Below, piece after piece: positions 8,080 through 16,994 of a stretch of DNA of 64,000 bases. The position numbers and the translations under genes were made by a program. Source of the stretch: Pseudomonas helmanticensis (GTDB taxonomy: Bacteria; Pseudomonadota; Gammaproteobacteria; Pseudomonadales; Pseudomonadaceae); assembly GCF_900182985.1 (NCBI RefSeq), contig NZ_FXUY01000001.1, positions 2,666,001 to 2,730,000 on the forward strand, read 5' to 3'. The notes below the pieces were generated by a model. It worked only from the letters and a program-made list of their open reading frames with translations, was not told the origin of the DNA and ran no database searches. Numbering within the stretch: the first letter of the stretch is position 1; each line of letters begins with the position of its first letter.

Positions 8080-9003
8080 ATGAAAGCGCCCCGCGTGACC
8101 CTTGATCAATGGCGAACATTGCAGGCCGTGGTCGACCATGGTGGTTTTGCCCAGGCCGCCGAGGCCCTGCACCGTTCGCAATCGTCGGTGAGCTACACCG
8201 TCGCCCGCATGCAGGACCAGCTCGGCGTGCCGTTGCTGCGCATCGACGGGCGCAAAGCGGTGCTCACTGAAGCGGGCGGCGTGTTGCTGCGCCGCTCGCG
8301 GCAACTGGTGAAACAGGCCAGCCAACTGGAAGACCTCGCCCACCATATGGAACAAGGCTGGGAAGCCGAGGTGCGCCTGGTGGTCGATGCCGCGTATCCA
8401 AGCGCGCGGATCGTGCGCGCACTGACCGCGTTCATGCCGCAGAGTCGTGGTTGCCGCGTGCGTCTGCGTGAGGAAGTGTTGTCGGGCGTGGAAGAAGTGC
8501 TGCTCGAAGGCGTGGCCGATCTGGCGATCACCGGCCTGAGCATTCCCGGTTACCTCGGGGCGGAATTGAGCGACGTCGAGTTTGTCGCCGTGGCGCACCC
8601 CGATCACCCGTTGCACCGGCTCAACCGTGAGCTGAGTTTTCAGGATCTGGAAACCCAGATGCAGGTGGTGATCCGTGATTCCGGCCGCCAACAGCCACGA
8701 GACGTCGGCTGGCTCGGCGCCGAACAGCGCTGGACCGTAGGCAGCCTCGCCACCGCCGCCACATTTGTCAGCAGCGGCCTGGGTTTTGCTTGGCTGCCAC
8801 GGCACATGATCGAACGCGAATTGAAGGAAGGTTCGCTCAAGCTGCTACCGTTGGATCAGGGCGGCAGCCGCAACCCGAGTTTCTATCTGTATTCGAACAA
8901 GGACAAACCCCTGGGCCCGGCCACGCAAATCCTCATCGAACTGCTGCGCACCTTCGATACCCTGCCGCTGGATGCGCCGTACGCCGCCCCTGAACAAGCC
9001 TGA
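8080..9003 (+). CDS. LysR-family transcriptional regulator
   Basis: 307 residues. Winged helix-turn-helix at residues ~7-65 (FAQAAEALHRSQSSVSYTVARMQDQLGVPLL), followed by a periplasmic-binding-protein-like effector domain from ~residue 90. The ATG at 8080 follows AAGAGGAG; a TTG just before it is the alternative. Effector unknown. The gene leads a rightward series with an alpha/beta hydrolase 14 bases downstream, which may be its target; the divergent small secreted gene is the other candidate. Confidence 0.9.
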   Translation: MKAPRVTLDQWRTLQAVVDHGGFAQAAEALHRSQSSVSYTVARMQDQLGVPLLRIDGRKAVLTEAGGVLLRRSRQLVKQASQLEDLAHHMEQGWEAEVRLVVDAAYPSARIVRALTAFMPQSRGCRVRLREEVLSGVEEVLLEGVADLAITGLSIPGYLGAELSDVEFVAVAHPDHPLHRLNRELSFQDLETQMQVVIRDSGRQQPRDVGWLGAEQRWTVGSLATAATFVSSGLGFAWLPRHMIERELKEGSLKLLPLDQGGSRNPSFYLYSNKDKPLGPATQILIELLRTFDTLPLDAPYAAPEQA

Positions 9004-9017
9004 CACGGAGTTCACCG

Positions 9018-9821
9018 ATGGCCTATTTCGAGCACGAAGGTTGCAACCTGCACTACGAGGAATATGGCCACGGCACGCCGTTGCTGCTGGTGCACGGGCT
9101 CGGCTCGAGCACACTGGACTGGGAAATGCAGATCCCGGCACTGGCCGCGCATTACCGGGTGATCGTCCCGGATGTGCGTGGCCATGGGCGCTCGGACAAA
9201 CCCCGCGAGCGCTACAGCATCGCCGGATTCAGCGCGGATTTGTTCGCGCTGATCGAACACCTCAAGCTTGGCCCGGTGCATTACGTCGGGCTGTCGATGG
9301 GCGGCATGATCGGCTTCCAGTTCGCAGTCGATCAACCGCAATGGCTCAAGAGTCTGACCATCGTCAACAGTGCGCCTGAAGTCAAAATCCGCAGCCGCGA
9401 CGATTATTGGCAATGGTTCAAGCGCTGGAGCCTGATGCGCGTGCTCAGCCTCGCGACCATCGGCAAAGCCCTCGGCGGCAAACTTTTTCCGAAACCGGAA
9501 CAGGCCGATTTGCGGCAGAAAATGTCCGAACGCTGGGCAAGAAACGACAAACGTGCTTATCTCGCCAGCTTCGATGCGATTGTTGGCTGGGGGGTTCAGG
9601 AACGACTTTCCCGAGTGACCTGTCCAACCCTCATCGTCAGTGCCGACCGTGACTACACCCCCGTCGCACTGAAAGAAACCTATGTAAAACTGCTGCCCGA
9701 TGCGCGGCTGGTGGTGATCGCCGACTCGCGCCACGCCACCCCGCTCGACCAACCCGAACGCTTCAATCAAACGCTGCTGGAGTTCCTCGCCACAGCCGAA
9801 AATCAATCTCAGGATCACTGA
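9018..9821 (+). CDS. Alpha/beta hydrolase
   Basis: 267-residue cytosolic hydrolase with the family triad in order: nucleophile elbow GLSMGG with Ser93, acid in SADRDYTP near residue 215, and His in DSRHATPLDQP near 243. HGLGSS (26-31) provides the oxyanion-hole region. The overall pattern resembles 3-oxoadipate enol-lactonase-like and epoxide-hydrolase-like esterases, but the substrate is not predictable. It lies 14 bases after the LysR gene and 3 bases before ppiA, so these three are probably cotranscribed. Confidence 0.88.
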   Translation: MAYFEHEGCNLHYEEYGHGTPLLLVHGLGSSTLDWEMQIPALAAHYRVIVPDVRGHGRSDKPRERYSIAGFSADLFALIEHLKLGPVHYVGLSMGGMIGFQFAVDQPQWLKSLTIVNSAPEVKIRSRDDYWQWFKRWSLMRVLSLATIGKALGGKLFPKPEQADLRQKMSERWARNDKRAYLASFDAIVGWGVQERLSRVTCPTLIVSADRDYTPVALKETYVKLLPDARLVVIADSRHATPLDQPERFNQTLLEFLATAENQSQDH

Positions 9822-9824
9822 CCC

Positions 9825-10388
9825 ATGCTGAAAAAACTCGCCCTCGCCGCTGGTACCGTGCTGTTTGCCGCCAACCTGATGGCTGCCACGCCAGCCAAAG
9901 CACCGCACGTGCTGCTGGACACCACCAACGGCCAGATCGAAATCGAACTGGACCCGGTCAAGGCACCGATCAGTACCAAGAACTTCCTTGAGTACGTCGA
10001 CAGCGGTTTCTACACCAACACCATCTTCCACCGCGTGATCCCGGGCTTCATGGTTCAGGGCGGCGGCTTCACCCAACAAATGCAACAGAAAGACACCAAG
10101 GCCCCGATCAAGAACGAAGCCAGCAATGGCCTGCACAACGTTCGCGGCACCCTGTCGATGGCGCGTACCTCCAACCCGGATTCGGCCACCAGCCAGTTCT
10201 TCATCAACGTGGCTGACAACGCTTTCCTCGATCCGGGTCGCGACGCTGGTTACGCGGTGTTCGCCAAAGTGGTCAAGGGCATGGATGTCGTAGACATCAT
10301 CGTCAATTCGCAAACCACCACCAAAAGCGGCATGCAAAACGTGCCTGTCGACCCTGTGATCATCAAGTCGGCCAAGCGCATCGACTGA
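9825..10388 (+). CDS. ppiA: Periplasmic cyclophilin-type peptidyl-prolyl isomerase
   Basis: 187 residues: signal peptide ([20 protein letters not shown]) then a complete cyclophilin domain. Signature [14 protein letters not shown] carries the catalytic Arg and the Phe/Met substrate pocket, with [11 protein letters not shown] and [10 protein letters not shown] completing the active site; the Trp that binds cyclosporin is absent, as usual in bacterial PpiA. It accelerates cis-trans isomerisation of X-Pro bonds in periplasmic proteins. The start is 3 bases after the hydrolase stop, implying cotranscription despite unrelated function. Confidence 0.9.
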   Translation: MLKKLALAAGTVLFAANLMAATPAKAPHVLLDTTNGQIEIELDPVKAPISTKNFLEYVDSGFYTNTIFHRVIPGFMVQGGGFTQQMQQKDTKAPIKNEASNGLHNVRGTLSMARTSNPDSATSQFFINVADNAFLDPGRDAGYAVFAKVVKGMDVVDIIVNSQTTTKSGMQNVPVDPVIIKSAKRID

Positions 10389-10405
10389 GTACTGCAGGGC
10401 ATATC

Positions 10406-10435
10406 GAGCGGCGCCGGCCTGATCCCGCGCCGCTC
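10406..10435 (+). terminator. GC-rich hairpin after ppiA
   Basis: GAGCGGCGC / GCGCCGCTC stem with a 12-base loop between ppiA and the ABC transporter gene. No T-run follows, so it may be an RNA 3'-end stabiliser or a weak/partial terminator, not a full stop. Confidence 0.5.
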
Positions 10436-10476
10436 ACACTGATAAAAGGAGAGCCCGTACTCCGGGTGGTTATCTG

Positions 10477-12309
10477 ATGCTCTATCGCCGTTTCGAACAA
10501 CTGATCGACATATTCCGCGACGCTCCGACAGCGTCCCCTCCAGACCGGGTCTGGCCTTTCTATGTTTATTACCTCAAGCAAGTCTGGCCAAGTTTCGCCG
10601 CCCTGCTCGTCGTAGGCCTGTTCGCCGCGCTGATCGAAGTGGCGCTGTTCAGCTACCTGAGCCGCATCATCGACCTGGCCCAAGGCACCCCCAACCCGAA
10701 TTTCTTCAGCGACCACGCCCTCGAATTGACGTGGATGGTGGTGGTTGCGCTGGTGCTGCGACCGATCTTCTTCGGCCTGCACGACCTGCTGGTGCATCAG
10801 ACGCTGAGCCCGGGCATGACCAGCATGATTCGCTGGCAGAACCACAGCTACGTGCTCAAGCAGAGTCTGAATTTCTTTCAGAACGACTTCGCCGGGCGTA
10901 TCGCCCAACGCATCATGCAGACCGGAAACTCGTTGCGTGACTCGGCGGTGCAAGCGGTGGATGCGCTTTGGCACGTGGTGATCTATGCCATCAGCTCGCT
11001 GGTGTTGTTCGCCGAGGCCGACTGGCGCCTGATGATCCCACTGCTGACGTGGATCGCCGCCTACATCGGCGCGCTTTACTACTTCGTGCCACGGGTCAAG
11101 GATCGCTCGGTGGAAGCCTCCGACGCGCGCTCGAAACTGATGGGCCGCATCGTCGACGGCTACACCAACATCGCCACGCTGAAACTGTTCGCCCACACCA
11201 ATTTCGAACAGCACTACGCCAAGGAAGCCATCGAGGAGCAGACGGTCAAAGCGCAGATGGCCGGCCGCGTCGTCACCAGCATGGACGTGGCAATTACCAC
11301 CATGAACGGTTTGCTGATCGTCGGCACCACGGCGCTGGCGCTATGGTTGTGGACGCAGTCGCTGATCACCGTCGGCGCGATTGCTCTGGCCACCGGCCTG
11401 GTGATTCGCATCGTCAACATGTCCGGCTGGATCATGTGGGTGGTCACCGGCATCTTCGAAAACATCGGCATGGTGCAGGACGGTTTGCAGACCATCGCGC
11501 AACCGGTCAGCGTCACCGATCGTGAAGGCGCCAAACCGCTGGAAGTGGCCAGAGGCGAAGTGCGTTTCGAGCACGTGGATTTTCACTACGGCAAGAAGCG
11601 TGGGATCATCGGCGACCTCAATCTGAACATCAAACCGGGGGAAAAGATCGGTTTGATCGGGCCGTCCGGCGCCGGTAAGTCGACCCTGGTCAATCTGCTG
11701 CTGCGCCTGTACGACGTCGAGGGCGGACGCATCCTGATCGACGGGCAGAACATTGCCGAAGTCGGTCAGGAGAGCCTGCGCGCGCGGATCGGCATGATCA
11801 CCCAGGACACTTCGTTGCTGCACCGTTCGATCCGCGACAACTTGTTGTATGGCAAACCGGATGCGACTGATGCGCAGCTGTGGGATGCGGTGCACAAGGC
11901 TCGCGCCGATGAGTTCATTCCGCTCCTGTCGGATGCCGAAGGACGCACCGGGTTCGACGCGCATGTCGGCGAGCGCGGCGTGAAGCTGTCGGGCGGCCAG
12001 CGCCAGCGCATCGCTATCGCGCGGGTACTGCTCAAGGACGCGCCAATCCTGATCATGGACGAAGCGACCTCGGCGCTGGATTCGGAGGTCGAAGCGGCCA
12101 TTCAGGAAAGCCTGGAAACCCTGATGCAAGGCAAAACCGTGATCGCGATTGCGCACCGGCTCTCGACCATTGCGCGCATGGATCGGCTGGTTGTGCTGGA
12201 AAACGGCAAGATCGCCGAGAGCGGCAGCCACGCCGAACTGCTCGCCCATGGTGGTCTGTATTCGCGACTGTGGGCGCACCAGACCGGCGGGTTCGTCGGG
12301 ATCGATTGA
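10477..12309 (+). CDS. ABC exporter, fused permease and ATPase
   Basis: 610 residues. N-terminal half (to ~350) is a type IV ABC exporter membrane domain with six hydrophobic helices; the C-terminal half is the nucleotide-binding domain: Walker A GPSGAGKST near residue 394, Q-loop in ITQDTSLL, signature LSGGQRQR near 504, Walker B ILIMDEATSALD near 524 and the H-loop IAIAHRLSTI. Half-transporters of this type function as dimers and export lipids, drugs or peptides; substrate unknown. It follows ppiA with an 88-base gap including a hairpin. Confidence 0.9.
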   Translation: MLYRRFEQLIDIFRDAPTASPPDRVWPFYVYYLKQVWPSFAALLVVGLFAALIEVALFSYLSRIIDLAQGTPNPNFFSDHALELTWMVVVALVLRPIFFGLHDLLVHQTLSPGMTSMIRWQNHSYVLKQSLNFFQNDFAGRIAQRIMQTGNSLRDSAVQAVDALWHVVIYAISSLVLFAEADWRLMIPLLTWIAAYIGALYYFVPRVKDRSVEASDARSKLMGRIVDGYTNIATLKLFAHTNFEQHYAKEAIEEQTVKAQMAGRVVTSMDVAITTMNGLLIVGTTALALWLWTQSLITVGAIALATGLVIRIVNMSGWIMWVVTGIFENIGMVQDGLQTIAQPVSVTDREGAKPLEVARGEVRFEHVDFHYGKKRGIIGDLNLNIKPGEKIGLIGPSGAGKSTLVNLLLRLYDVEGGRILIDGQNIAEVGQESLRARIGMITQDTSLLHRSIRDNLLYGKPDATDAQLWDAVHKARADEFIPLLSDAEGRTGFDAHVGERGVKLSGGQRQRIAIARVLLKDAPILIMDEATSALDSEVEAAIQESLETLMQGKTVIAIAHRLSTIARMDRLVVLENGKIAESGSHAELLAHGGLYSRLWAHQTGGFVGID

Positions 12310-12318
12310 CCCCTCCAA

Positions 12319-12420
12319 GATCGTTCCCACGCTCTGCGTGGGAATGCAGCCGTGACGCTCCGCGTCACTGGACGCGGAGCGGCCCCTGAGGCGTTCCCAC
12401 GCAGAGCGTGGGAACGATCA
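12319..12420. repeat. Palindromic repeat, family C
   Basis: About 100 bases, two nested hairpins: outer arms GATCGTTCCCACGCTCTGCG and the complement CGCAGAGCGTGGGAACGATC, inner TGACGCTCCGCGTCA plus GGACGCGGAGCG. Same family at 19358-19460, 35198-35300 and 40178-40284, and a single arm at 50340-50371. Confidence 0.92.
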
Positions 12421-12460
12421 CCGCCACAGCCCGCCAACCACGGGCGCTGGCGGTTTTTTT
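12421..12460 (+). terminator. Strong rho-independent terminator
   Basis: Interrupted stem CCGCCA / TGGCGG enclosing GCCCG / CGGGC, followed by TTTTTTT. It directly follows the family C repeat downstream of the ABC transporter gene and separates it from aqpZ. Confidence 0.88.
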
Positions 12461-12587
12461 ACGGGCGCTGGAAATCCGTAAAAACCCTGCTGTACTCAGC
12501 CAAGGTTCCGGAACGGAGCCTGTCGTAAGTCTGCAAGGACGCACAACTCGATGCAGTCTCGATAGCACGCCTATCAAGGACTCTCTC

Positions 12588-13283
12588 ATGTCTCTGTTCA
12601 AACGTTCAGTTACTGAGTTGTTGGGTACGTTCTGGCTGGTTTTGGGTGGCTGTGGCAGTGCGGTGATCGCCGCGTCTTCGCCATTGGGAATCGGGGTGCT
12701 GGGGGTGGCCCTGGCGTTTGGCCTGACGGTGTTGACCATGGCATTCGCCATCGGCCACATCAGCGGCTGTCACCTCAACCCGGCCGTCTCGGTCGGTCTG
12801 TTCGTCGGTGGTCGCTTTCCGGCCAAGGAGTTGCCTGCCTACATCATTGCCCAAGTTCTCGGGGCGATTCTCGCGGCAGCGCTGATCGCCCACATCGCCA
12901 GCGGCAAGGAGGGTTTCGATATCGCTGCCGGCCTCGCCTCCAACGGTTATGGCGAGCACTCGCCGGGCAAATATTCGATGGCGGCGGGGTTCGTCACCGA
13001 GTTGGTGATGACCGCCATGTTCGTCATCATCATCCTCGGTGCCACCGACAAACGCGCGCCTCCAGGGCTGGCACCTATCGCCATCGGGCTGGGATTGACG
13101 CTGATTCACCTGATCTCGATTCCCGTCACCAATACCTCGGTCAACCCGGCGCGCAGCACCGGACCGGCGCTGATGGTTGGCGGCTGGGCGCTTGCGCAAC
13201 TGTGGATGTTCTGGGTCGCACCATTGCTGGGTGCAGTCGTCGGCGGCGGGATTTATCGATGGCTGGGTGAGGAAAAAAACTGA
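12588..13283 (+). CDS. aqpZ: Aquaporin Z
   Basis: 231 residues from an ATG preceded by AAGGAC; longer in-frame extension to 12408 runs through the terminator and is unsupported. Six membrane helices with the two aquaporin half-helix motifs: [12 protein letters not shown] in the first half and [13 protein letters not shown] in the second, the latter including the selectivity-filter Arg. Residues around [10 protein letters not shown] supply the filter His. This matches the water-selective AqpZ branch in length and motifs. Role: rapid water flux across the inner membrane. Monocistronic, ending at a terminator. Confidence 0.94.
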   Translation: MSLFKRSVTELLGTFWLVLGGCGSAVIAASSPLGIGVLGVALAFGLTVLTMAFAIGHISGCHLNPAVSVGLFVGGRFPAKELPAYIIAQVLGAILAAALIAHIASGKEGFDIAAGLASNGYGEHSPGKYSMAAGFVTELVMTAMFVIIILGATDKRAPPGLAPIAIGLGLTLIHLISIPVTNTSVNPARSTGPALMVGGWALAQLWMFWVAPLLGAVVGGGIYRWLGEEKN

Positions 13284-13300
13284 TTATCGCGCAACTAAAG

Positions 13301-13336
13301 AGGCCGCATTACTGCAACTAACAATGCGGCCTTTCA
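13301..13336 (+). terminator. Terminator of aqpZ
   Basis: AGGCCGCATT / AATGCGGCCT stem, 12-base loop, short T-rich tail (TTC). Located 17 bases after the aqpZ stop. Confidence 0.75.
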
Positions 13337-13473
13337 ATGTTACCCATAGCGCAAAAAAAATATCCTGAAACAGCGAAAACGCTGACAGAAAGCTCTAGGC
13401 GTATTACCTTTAATCGCGCAAACCGAAGCAACTTCCTCAACACCTAAAACCCAACTCTCTCAAGGATTGAGAC

Positions 13474-13743
13474 ATGAACATTTTTATCAACAGCATTATT
13501 GCTATTGCACTGACTACCGGCCTGATGCAAAGCCACGCTGTTGCCGGTGATAACGGCACTAATGTTTACCGCTGCATGCAATACAGCGAAGACTTCAAAA
13601 TGCACATCTGGAAACTTAAAGCTTTCCAAAGTAACGCCCCTACCGCCGAAGCGTTCATGGAGACCGAGTCCGCCAAGGCACTGGACTTGAGGAAATGCAA
13701 GGTTTGGGTATTTGAAGATAACGGCACCCACTGGGAGTGGTAA
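13474..13743 (+). CDS. Small secreted protein, function unknown (first of a pair)
   Basis: 89 residues with a signal peptide (NIFINSIIAIALTTGLMQSHAVA, cleavage before GDNGTN). The mature ~66 residues contain two cysteines (YRCMQY and LRKCKVW) and several aromatic residues, ending in EDNGTHWEW. I do not recognise a family. Base composition is visibly more AT-rich than the flanking genes and codon choice is less GC-biased. The stop is 8 bases before the next gene's ATG, and both encode exported proteins of similar size, so they probably form a small acquired operon. Confidence 0.65.
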   Translation: MNIFINSIIAIALTTGLMQSHAVAGDNGTNVYRCMQYSEDFKMHIWKLKAFQSNAPTAEAFMETESAKALDLRKCKVWVFEDNGTHWEW

Positions 13744-13748
13744 GTAAA

Positions 13749-14087
13749 ATGAAGTATTCCAAAAGTCTCATCACCGCGGCACTGATCATTGCAACTTATT
13801 CGGGCTTTGCTTCGGCCATGCTCGCACCAACCGTTAATAGTGATTCGCCGATACAGTTCAACATGGGCGAAGCACTATCCGAAGTTCGCCCCGAACTAAA
13901 TTGTTCTGCCAACGCTAACATGGGGAAAATCCAATGTGACCGCCCAGAGTTCGTATATACCTGTCAGGTCGCAAAAAAACCAAATCTGATGATTTATTAT
14001 TATTCTTCGATCACCACTCTTGGGGATTTCAACAAGGTATCCTCGCAGAAAGGGTTAGCCAATTGCGTAGCGGGTGCAAGCTGGTAA
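13749..14087 (+). CDS. Small secreted protein, function unknown (second of a pair)
   Basis: 112 residues from the ATG at 13749, which gives a canonical signal peptide (KYSKSLITAALIIATYSGFASA). A GTG at 13737 overlapping the upstream gene is the alternative start. The mature part has four cysteines (LNCSAN, IQCDRP, YTCQVA, ANCVAG), enough for two disulfides. No family recognised. AT-rich like its upstream neighbour, with which it is almost certainly cotranscribed. Confidence 0.65.
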   Translation: MKYSKSLITAALIIATYSGFASAMLAPTVNSDSPIQFNMGEALSEVRPELNCSANANMGKIQCDRPEFVYTCQVAKKPNLMIYYYSSITTLGDFNKVSSQKGLANCVAGASW

Positions 14088-14111
14088 CCGAGTGTATTTA
14101 TAGTTGAACAA

Positions 14112-14141
14112 GCAAGGCCCGAGCAAATCGTCGGGCCTTGC
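14112..14141. terminator. Hairpin between convergent genes
   Basis: Eleven-base perfect stem GCAAGGCCCGA / TCGGGCCTTGC with an 8-base loop, lying between the rightward secreted-protein pair and the leftward acetyltransferase-like gene. T-runs are weak on both sides, so termination strength is uncertain. Confidence 0.65.
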
Positions 14142-14182
14142 TGTCAGCAGCTATTTTGCGGTGTCGCGCGCGACGTCAGTGC

Positions 14183-15307
14183 TTAACCCTGTTTGTAAGG
14201 AAGTGCCGCAACGGCCTCCTGCGCATACGCCAGTACACCCGCACGCTCCTGGTGCAGGAAGTCTTTGACCGCAGCTTTCAATCCCGGATGACGCAGATAG
14301 TGCCAGGAATGCGTGATCACCGGTTCAAACCCGCGAATCAGTTTGTGCTCACCCTGAGCACCCGCGTCGAAGCGCTGAAAGCCGTGGGCAATCGCATAGT
14401 CCATGCCCTGATAGAAACAGGTTTCAAAGTGCAGCCGGTCGAACTCGGCCAGACAGCCCCAATAACGCCCGTAGAAACTGCCGCCACCGACCAGACTGAA
14501 CGCCATCGCCACCGGCCGTGAGCCGTGCCTGGCCAGCACCACGCGGATCGATTCCGGCATACGTTCGGCGAGCAAACTGAAAAACTCCCGCGTCAGATAA
14601 GGCGTTTGCCGGCGCACCGCATAGGTGTTGGCGTAGCAGGCGTAGACAAAATCCCACTGCGCCTCGTCCAGTTCGCGCCCCTCCAGCCATTCAAACTCGA
14701 AGCCCTGCCCTGCCACCTGCTCGCGTTCCTTGCGCATCTGTTTGCGCTTGCGCGAACTGAGCACATCGAGAAAATCCTGAAAGTCGCGATAACCACGATT
14801 CTGCCAGTGGTACTGACAGCCGATGCGTTGCAACCAGCCCGGTTGCTCGGCCATCGCAGCATCGGTGAACGGGTCGGTAAAATTGATGTGCGCGCTGGAA
14901 AGCCCTTCGATTTCCAGATACCCCGGCAGGCTCTTGAGCAGTTCGAAACCATCCTCGACGCTGGCCGCCAACAGCCGTGGACCGCTGACCGGGCTGAAGG
15001 GCACGGCGGTCAGGAGTTTGGGGTAGTAATCGATACCGGCACGGGCGCAGGCATCGGCCCAGCCATGATCGAACACGTACTCGCCGTAGGAATGCCACTT
15101 GCGATAGCTGGGTAACGCGGCAATCAGTCGATCGCCTTCGATGTGCAGCAAATGTTCCGCTTGCCAACCGGTGTGGGGGCCAACACTTGCGCTGTCCTCC
15201 AGCGCGCTGAGAAACGCATGACGCAGGAACGGCTGGTTCTCCGGCACCAGTGCATCCCAACTGGCCGGGGCGATTTCTGACAGATTTTGCAGGCGTTGCA
15301 ACGGCAT
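14183..15307 (-). CDS. GNAT-fold / FemAB-like protein (DUF482 family)
   Basis: 374 residues from the ATG preceded by GGAG; a GTG five codons earlier is the alternative. The sequence matches the peptidogalycan biosynthesis/DUF482 family, two tandem GNAT-like folds related to FemAB aminoacyl transferases. Recognisable stretches are SSAHINFTD, SRKRKQMRKEREQ, CYANTYAVRRQTPYLT and GGSFYGRYWGC. No signal peptide. The reaction is not established for the family; an acyl- or aminoacyl-transfer to envelope or small-molecule substrates is inference. Monocistronic. Confidence 0.8.
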   Translation of the reverse strand: MPLQRLQNLSEIAPASWDALVPENQPFLRHAFLSALEDSASVGPHTGWQAEHLLHIEGDRLIAALPSYRKWHSYGEYVFDHGWADACARAGIDYYPKLLTAVPFSPVSGPRLLAASVEDGFELLKSLPGYLEIEGLSSAHINFTDPFTDAAMAEQPGWLQRIGCQYHWQNRGYRDFQDFLDVLSSRKRKQMRKEREQVAGQGFEFEWLEGRELDEAQWDFVYACYANTYAVRRQTPYLTREFFSLLAERMPESIRVVLARHGSRPVAMAFSLVGGGSFYGRYWGCLAEFDRLHFETCFYQGMDYAIAHGFQRFDAGAQGEHKLIRGFEPVITHSWHYLRHPGLKAAVKDFLHQERAGVLAYAQEAVAALPYKQG

Positions 15308-15434
15308 CGACGGGCTCTCCACAACAGGACTTCAGCGCTCGGCGAGTATCGCCGATTGCGCTGCATTGCACACCCGCATTCGGGCGACAGCGCTCTAGAT
15401 CAATAGTTCACGGCCATTTTGCATCGTCATCATC

Positions 15435-15479
15435 CTGCCATCACTGTGCCACTGCGCTGTCATAAACCATCGCGATACT
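15435..15479 (+). promoter_or_regulatory. Candidate PhoB box and promoter of the porin gene
   Basis: Three heptamers in 11-base phase: CTGCCAT (15435), GTGCCAC (15446) and CTGTCAT (15457, perfect match to the PhoB half-site consensus), followed after AAAC and six more bases by GATACT at 15474, a plausible -10. The last two units plus 6-base gap plus -10 have exactly the geometry of the E. coli phoA promoter. The predicted transcript start, near 15486, would leave a ~100-base leader. Inference from spacing and consensus only. Confidence 0.6.
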
Positions 15480-15589
15480 GGCGCCTGTTTTTAGAGCGCC
15501 GGGTTCTACCCGGACACTGTTTTCCGACGTTAAACCGTCGGTTGTGCCCAGGATGGTTCAGCCATCCCCTCTCATCTTCGGAGATTGCT

Positions 15590-16921
15590 ATGCGTCTTGC
15601 TTCCACGAAAACTGCGGCGGCCCTGTGCGGTGGCCTGTTGCTGGCCATGAGTGTTCCGGCCAGTGCCGCAGTCGACGCCAAACTGCTCGACATGCTCAAG
15701 GCTAACGGTTCCATTTCCCAGGCGCAGTACGTAGAACTGCAAACCGAGCTGGCGAAGGATCAGAAGGAGCAGCAAATCGCGCAGCAGGCGCAGCAAGAGA
15801 CCAATCAACAAGTCGCGGCCGTCGCGAAGAAGAACGACGAACAAAGCCTTTTCGATCAGAAACTGGCGTGGGCTGCCAAGACCCAGTTCAAGGGTGATGT
15901 GCGCTTTCGTGAAGAAACCGTGCACAACGATGGCGTGCCCAACAGCAAAGACCAGGACCGTCAGCGCATCCGCGCACGTCTGGGCGCCTACAGCGAAATC
16001 AACCCGCAAGTGGACACCGGCATTCGTGTCGCCACCGGCAGCAGCGACGACGCCCGTTCGACCAACCAGGACCTCAACAACTACTTCGACAAGAAGCAGA
16101 TCTGGCTCGACCTCGGTTACGTCGACTACCACCCTGACGCGGTCAAGAACCTGCACCTGATCGCCGGTAAAATGGCCCAGCCGTGGGTCAGCATGGGCGA
16201 CATCATCTGGGACAGCGATATCAACCCGGAAGGTCTGGCGGTCACTTACAAGTATCCGCTGAGCGGCAGCACCGAACTGTTCGGTAGCGCCGGTCACTAC
16301 ACCCTCAAGGACAACGTTGACGGCGAAGGCGTGCAGTTCAAACACGACCTGCGTCTGTACACCGGCCAATTGGGTGCGCGTTTCGCTATCACCGACAGCG
16401 TGAAAATGACCTTGGGCGGCAGTATCTATTCCTACGACAACGACAAGGACAGCGCCTGCCCGACTTCGGGCACCGTCACCGCACCTTGCGCGCTGGCCGT
16501 CAACGGCAACAGCCCGAACGAAACCTTCAAGCTGTATGAAGGTTTCGGCCAGATCGACTTCGCCAACCTGCCGGTACCTCTGGCGATCTACGGTCAGTAC
16601 GTGAATAACAGCGACGCCAGCACCGATCAGGACACTGGCTGGCTGGCCGGTGTGAAATCGAAACTGTACGGCTTCAACGTCGACTATAACTACCGCGATG
16701 TGCAGCGCAACGCCGTGGTCGGTGCCTTCACCGACTCCGACTTCGCCAACGGCTACACCGGTTCGCGCGGCAGCAAGTTGAAAGTCAGCTATGAGCTGGA
16801 CAAGAACTTCACGCTCGGCGCGACGTACTTCATGGCGAACTCCGACTACACCAACGCCAGCCTGAAGAAGACCGATTCGGACATCAACACCCTGCAACTG
16901 GACGCGGAAGCCAAGTTCTAA
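15590..16921 (+). CDS. Putative outer-membrane porin
   Basis: 443 residues from the ATG preceded by GGAG, giving a proper signal peptide (RLASTKTAAALCGGLLLAMSVPASA); upstream in-frame extension was rejected for lack of one. After cleavage comes a short segment with LDMLKANGSISQAQYVEL (often seen in pseudomonad porins), a Gln-rich coiled coil (~50-85) and a barrel domain of alternating amphipathic strands ending in a C-terminal Phe (LDAEAKF), the usual BAM recognition signal. This fits the uncharacterised putative-porin group. The Pho-box-like promoter suggests phosphate-starvation control. Confidence 0.85.
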   Translation: MRLASTKTAAALCGGLLLAMSVPASAAVDAKLLDMLKANGSISQAQYVELQTELAKDQKEQQIAQQAQQETNQQVAAVAKKNDEQSLFDQKLAWAAKTQFKGDVRFREETVHNDGVPNSKDQDRQRIRARLGAYSEINPQVDTGIRVATGSSDDARSTNQDLNNYFDKKQIWLDLGYVDYHPDAVKNLHLIAGKMAQPWVSMGDIIWDSDINPEGLAVTYKYPLSGSTELFGSAGHYTLKDNVDGEGVQFKHDLRLYTGQLGARFAITDSVKMTLGGSIYSYDNDKDSACPTSGTVTAPCALAVNGNSPNETFKLYEGFGQIDFANLPVPLAIYGQYVNNSDASTDQDTGWLAGVKSKLYGFNVDYNYRDVQRNAVVGAFTDSDFANGYTGSRGSKLKVSYELDKNFTLGATYFMANSDYTNASLKKTDSDINTLQLDAEAKF

Positions 16922-16994
16922 GCGTTTTACCCTCATAGCCAGGCGTGGGCGGAACGATCCCCATCATCCGTTCGTTCCCCCCGCGCCACGCTAT

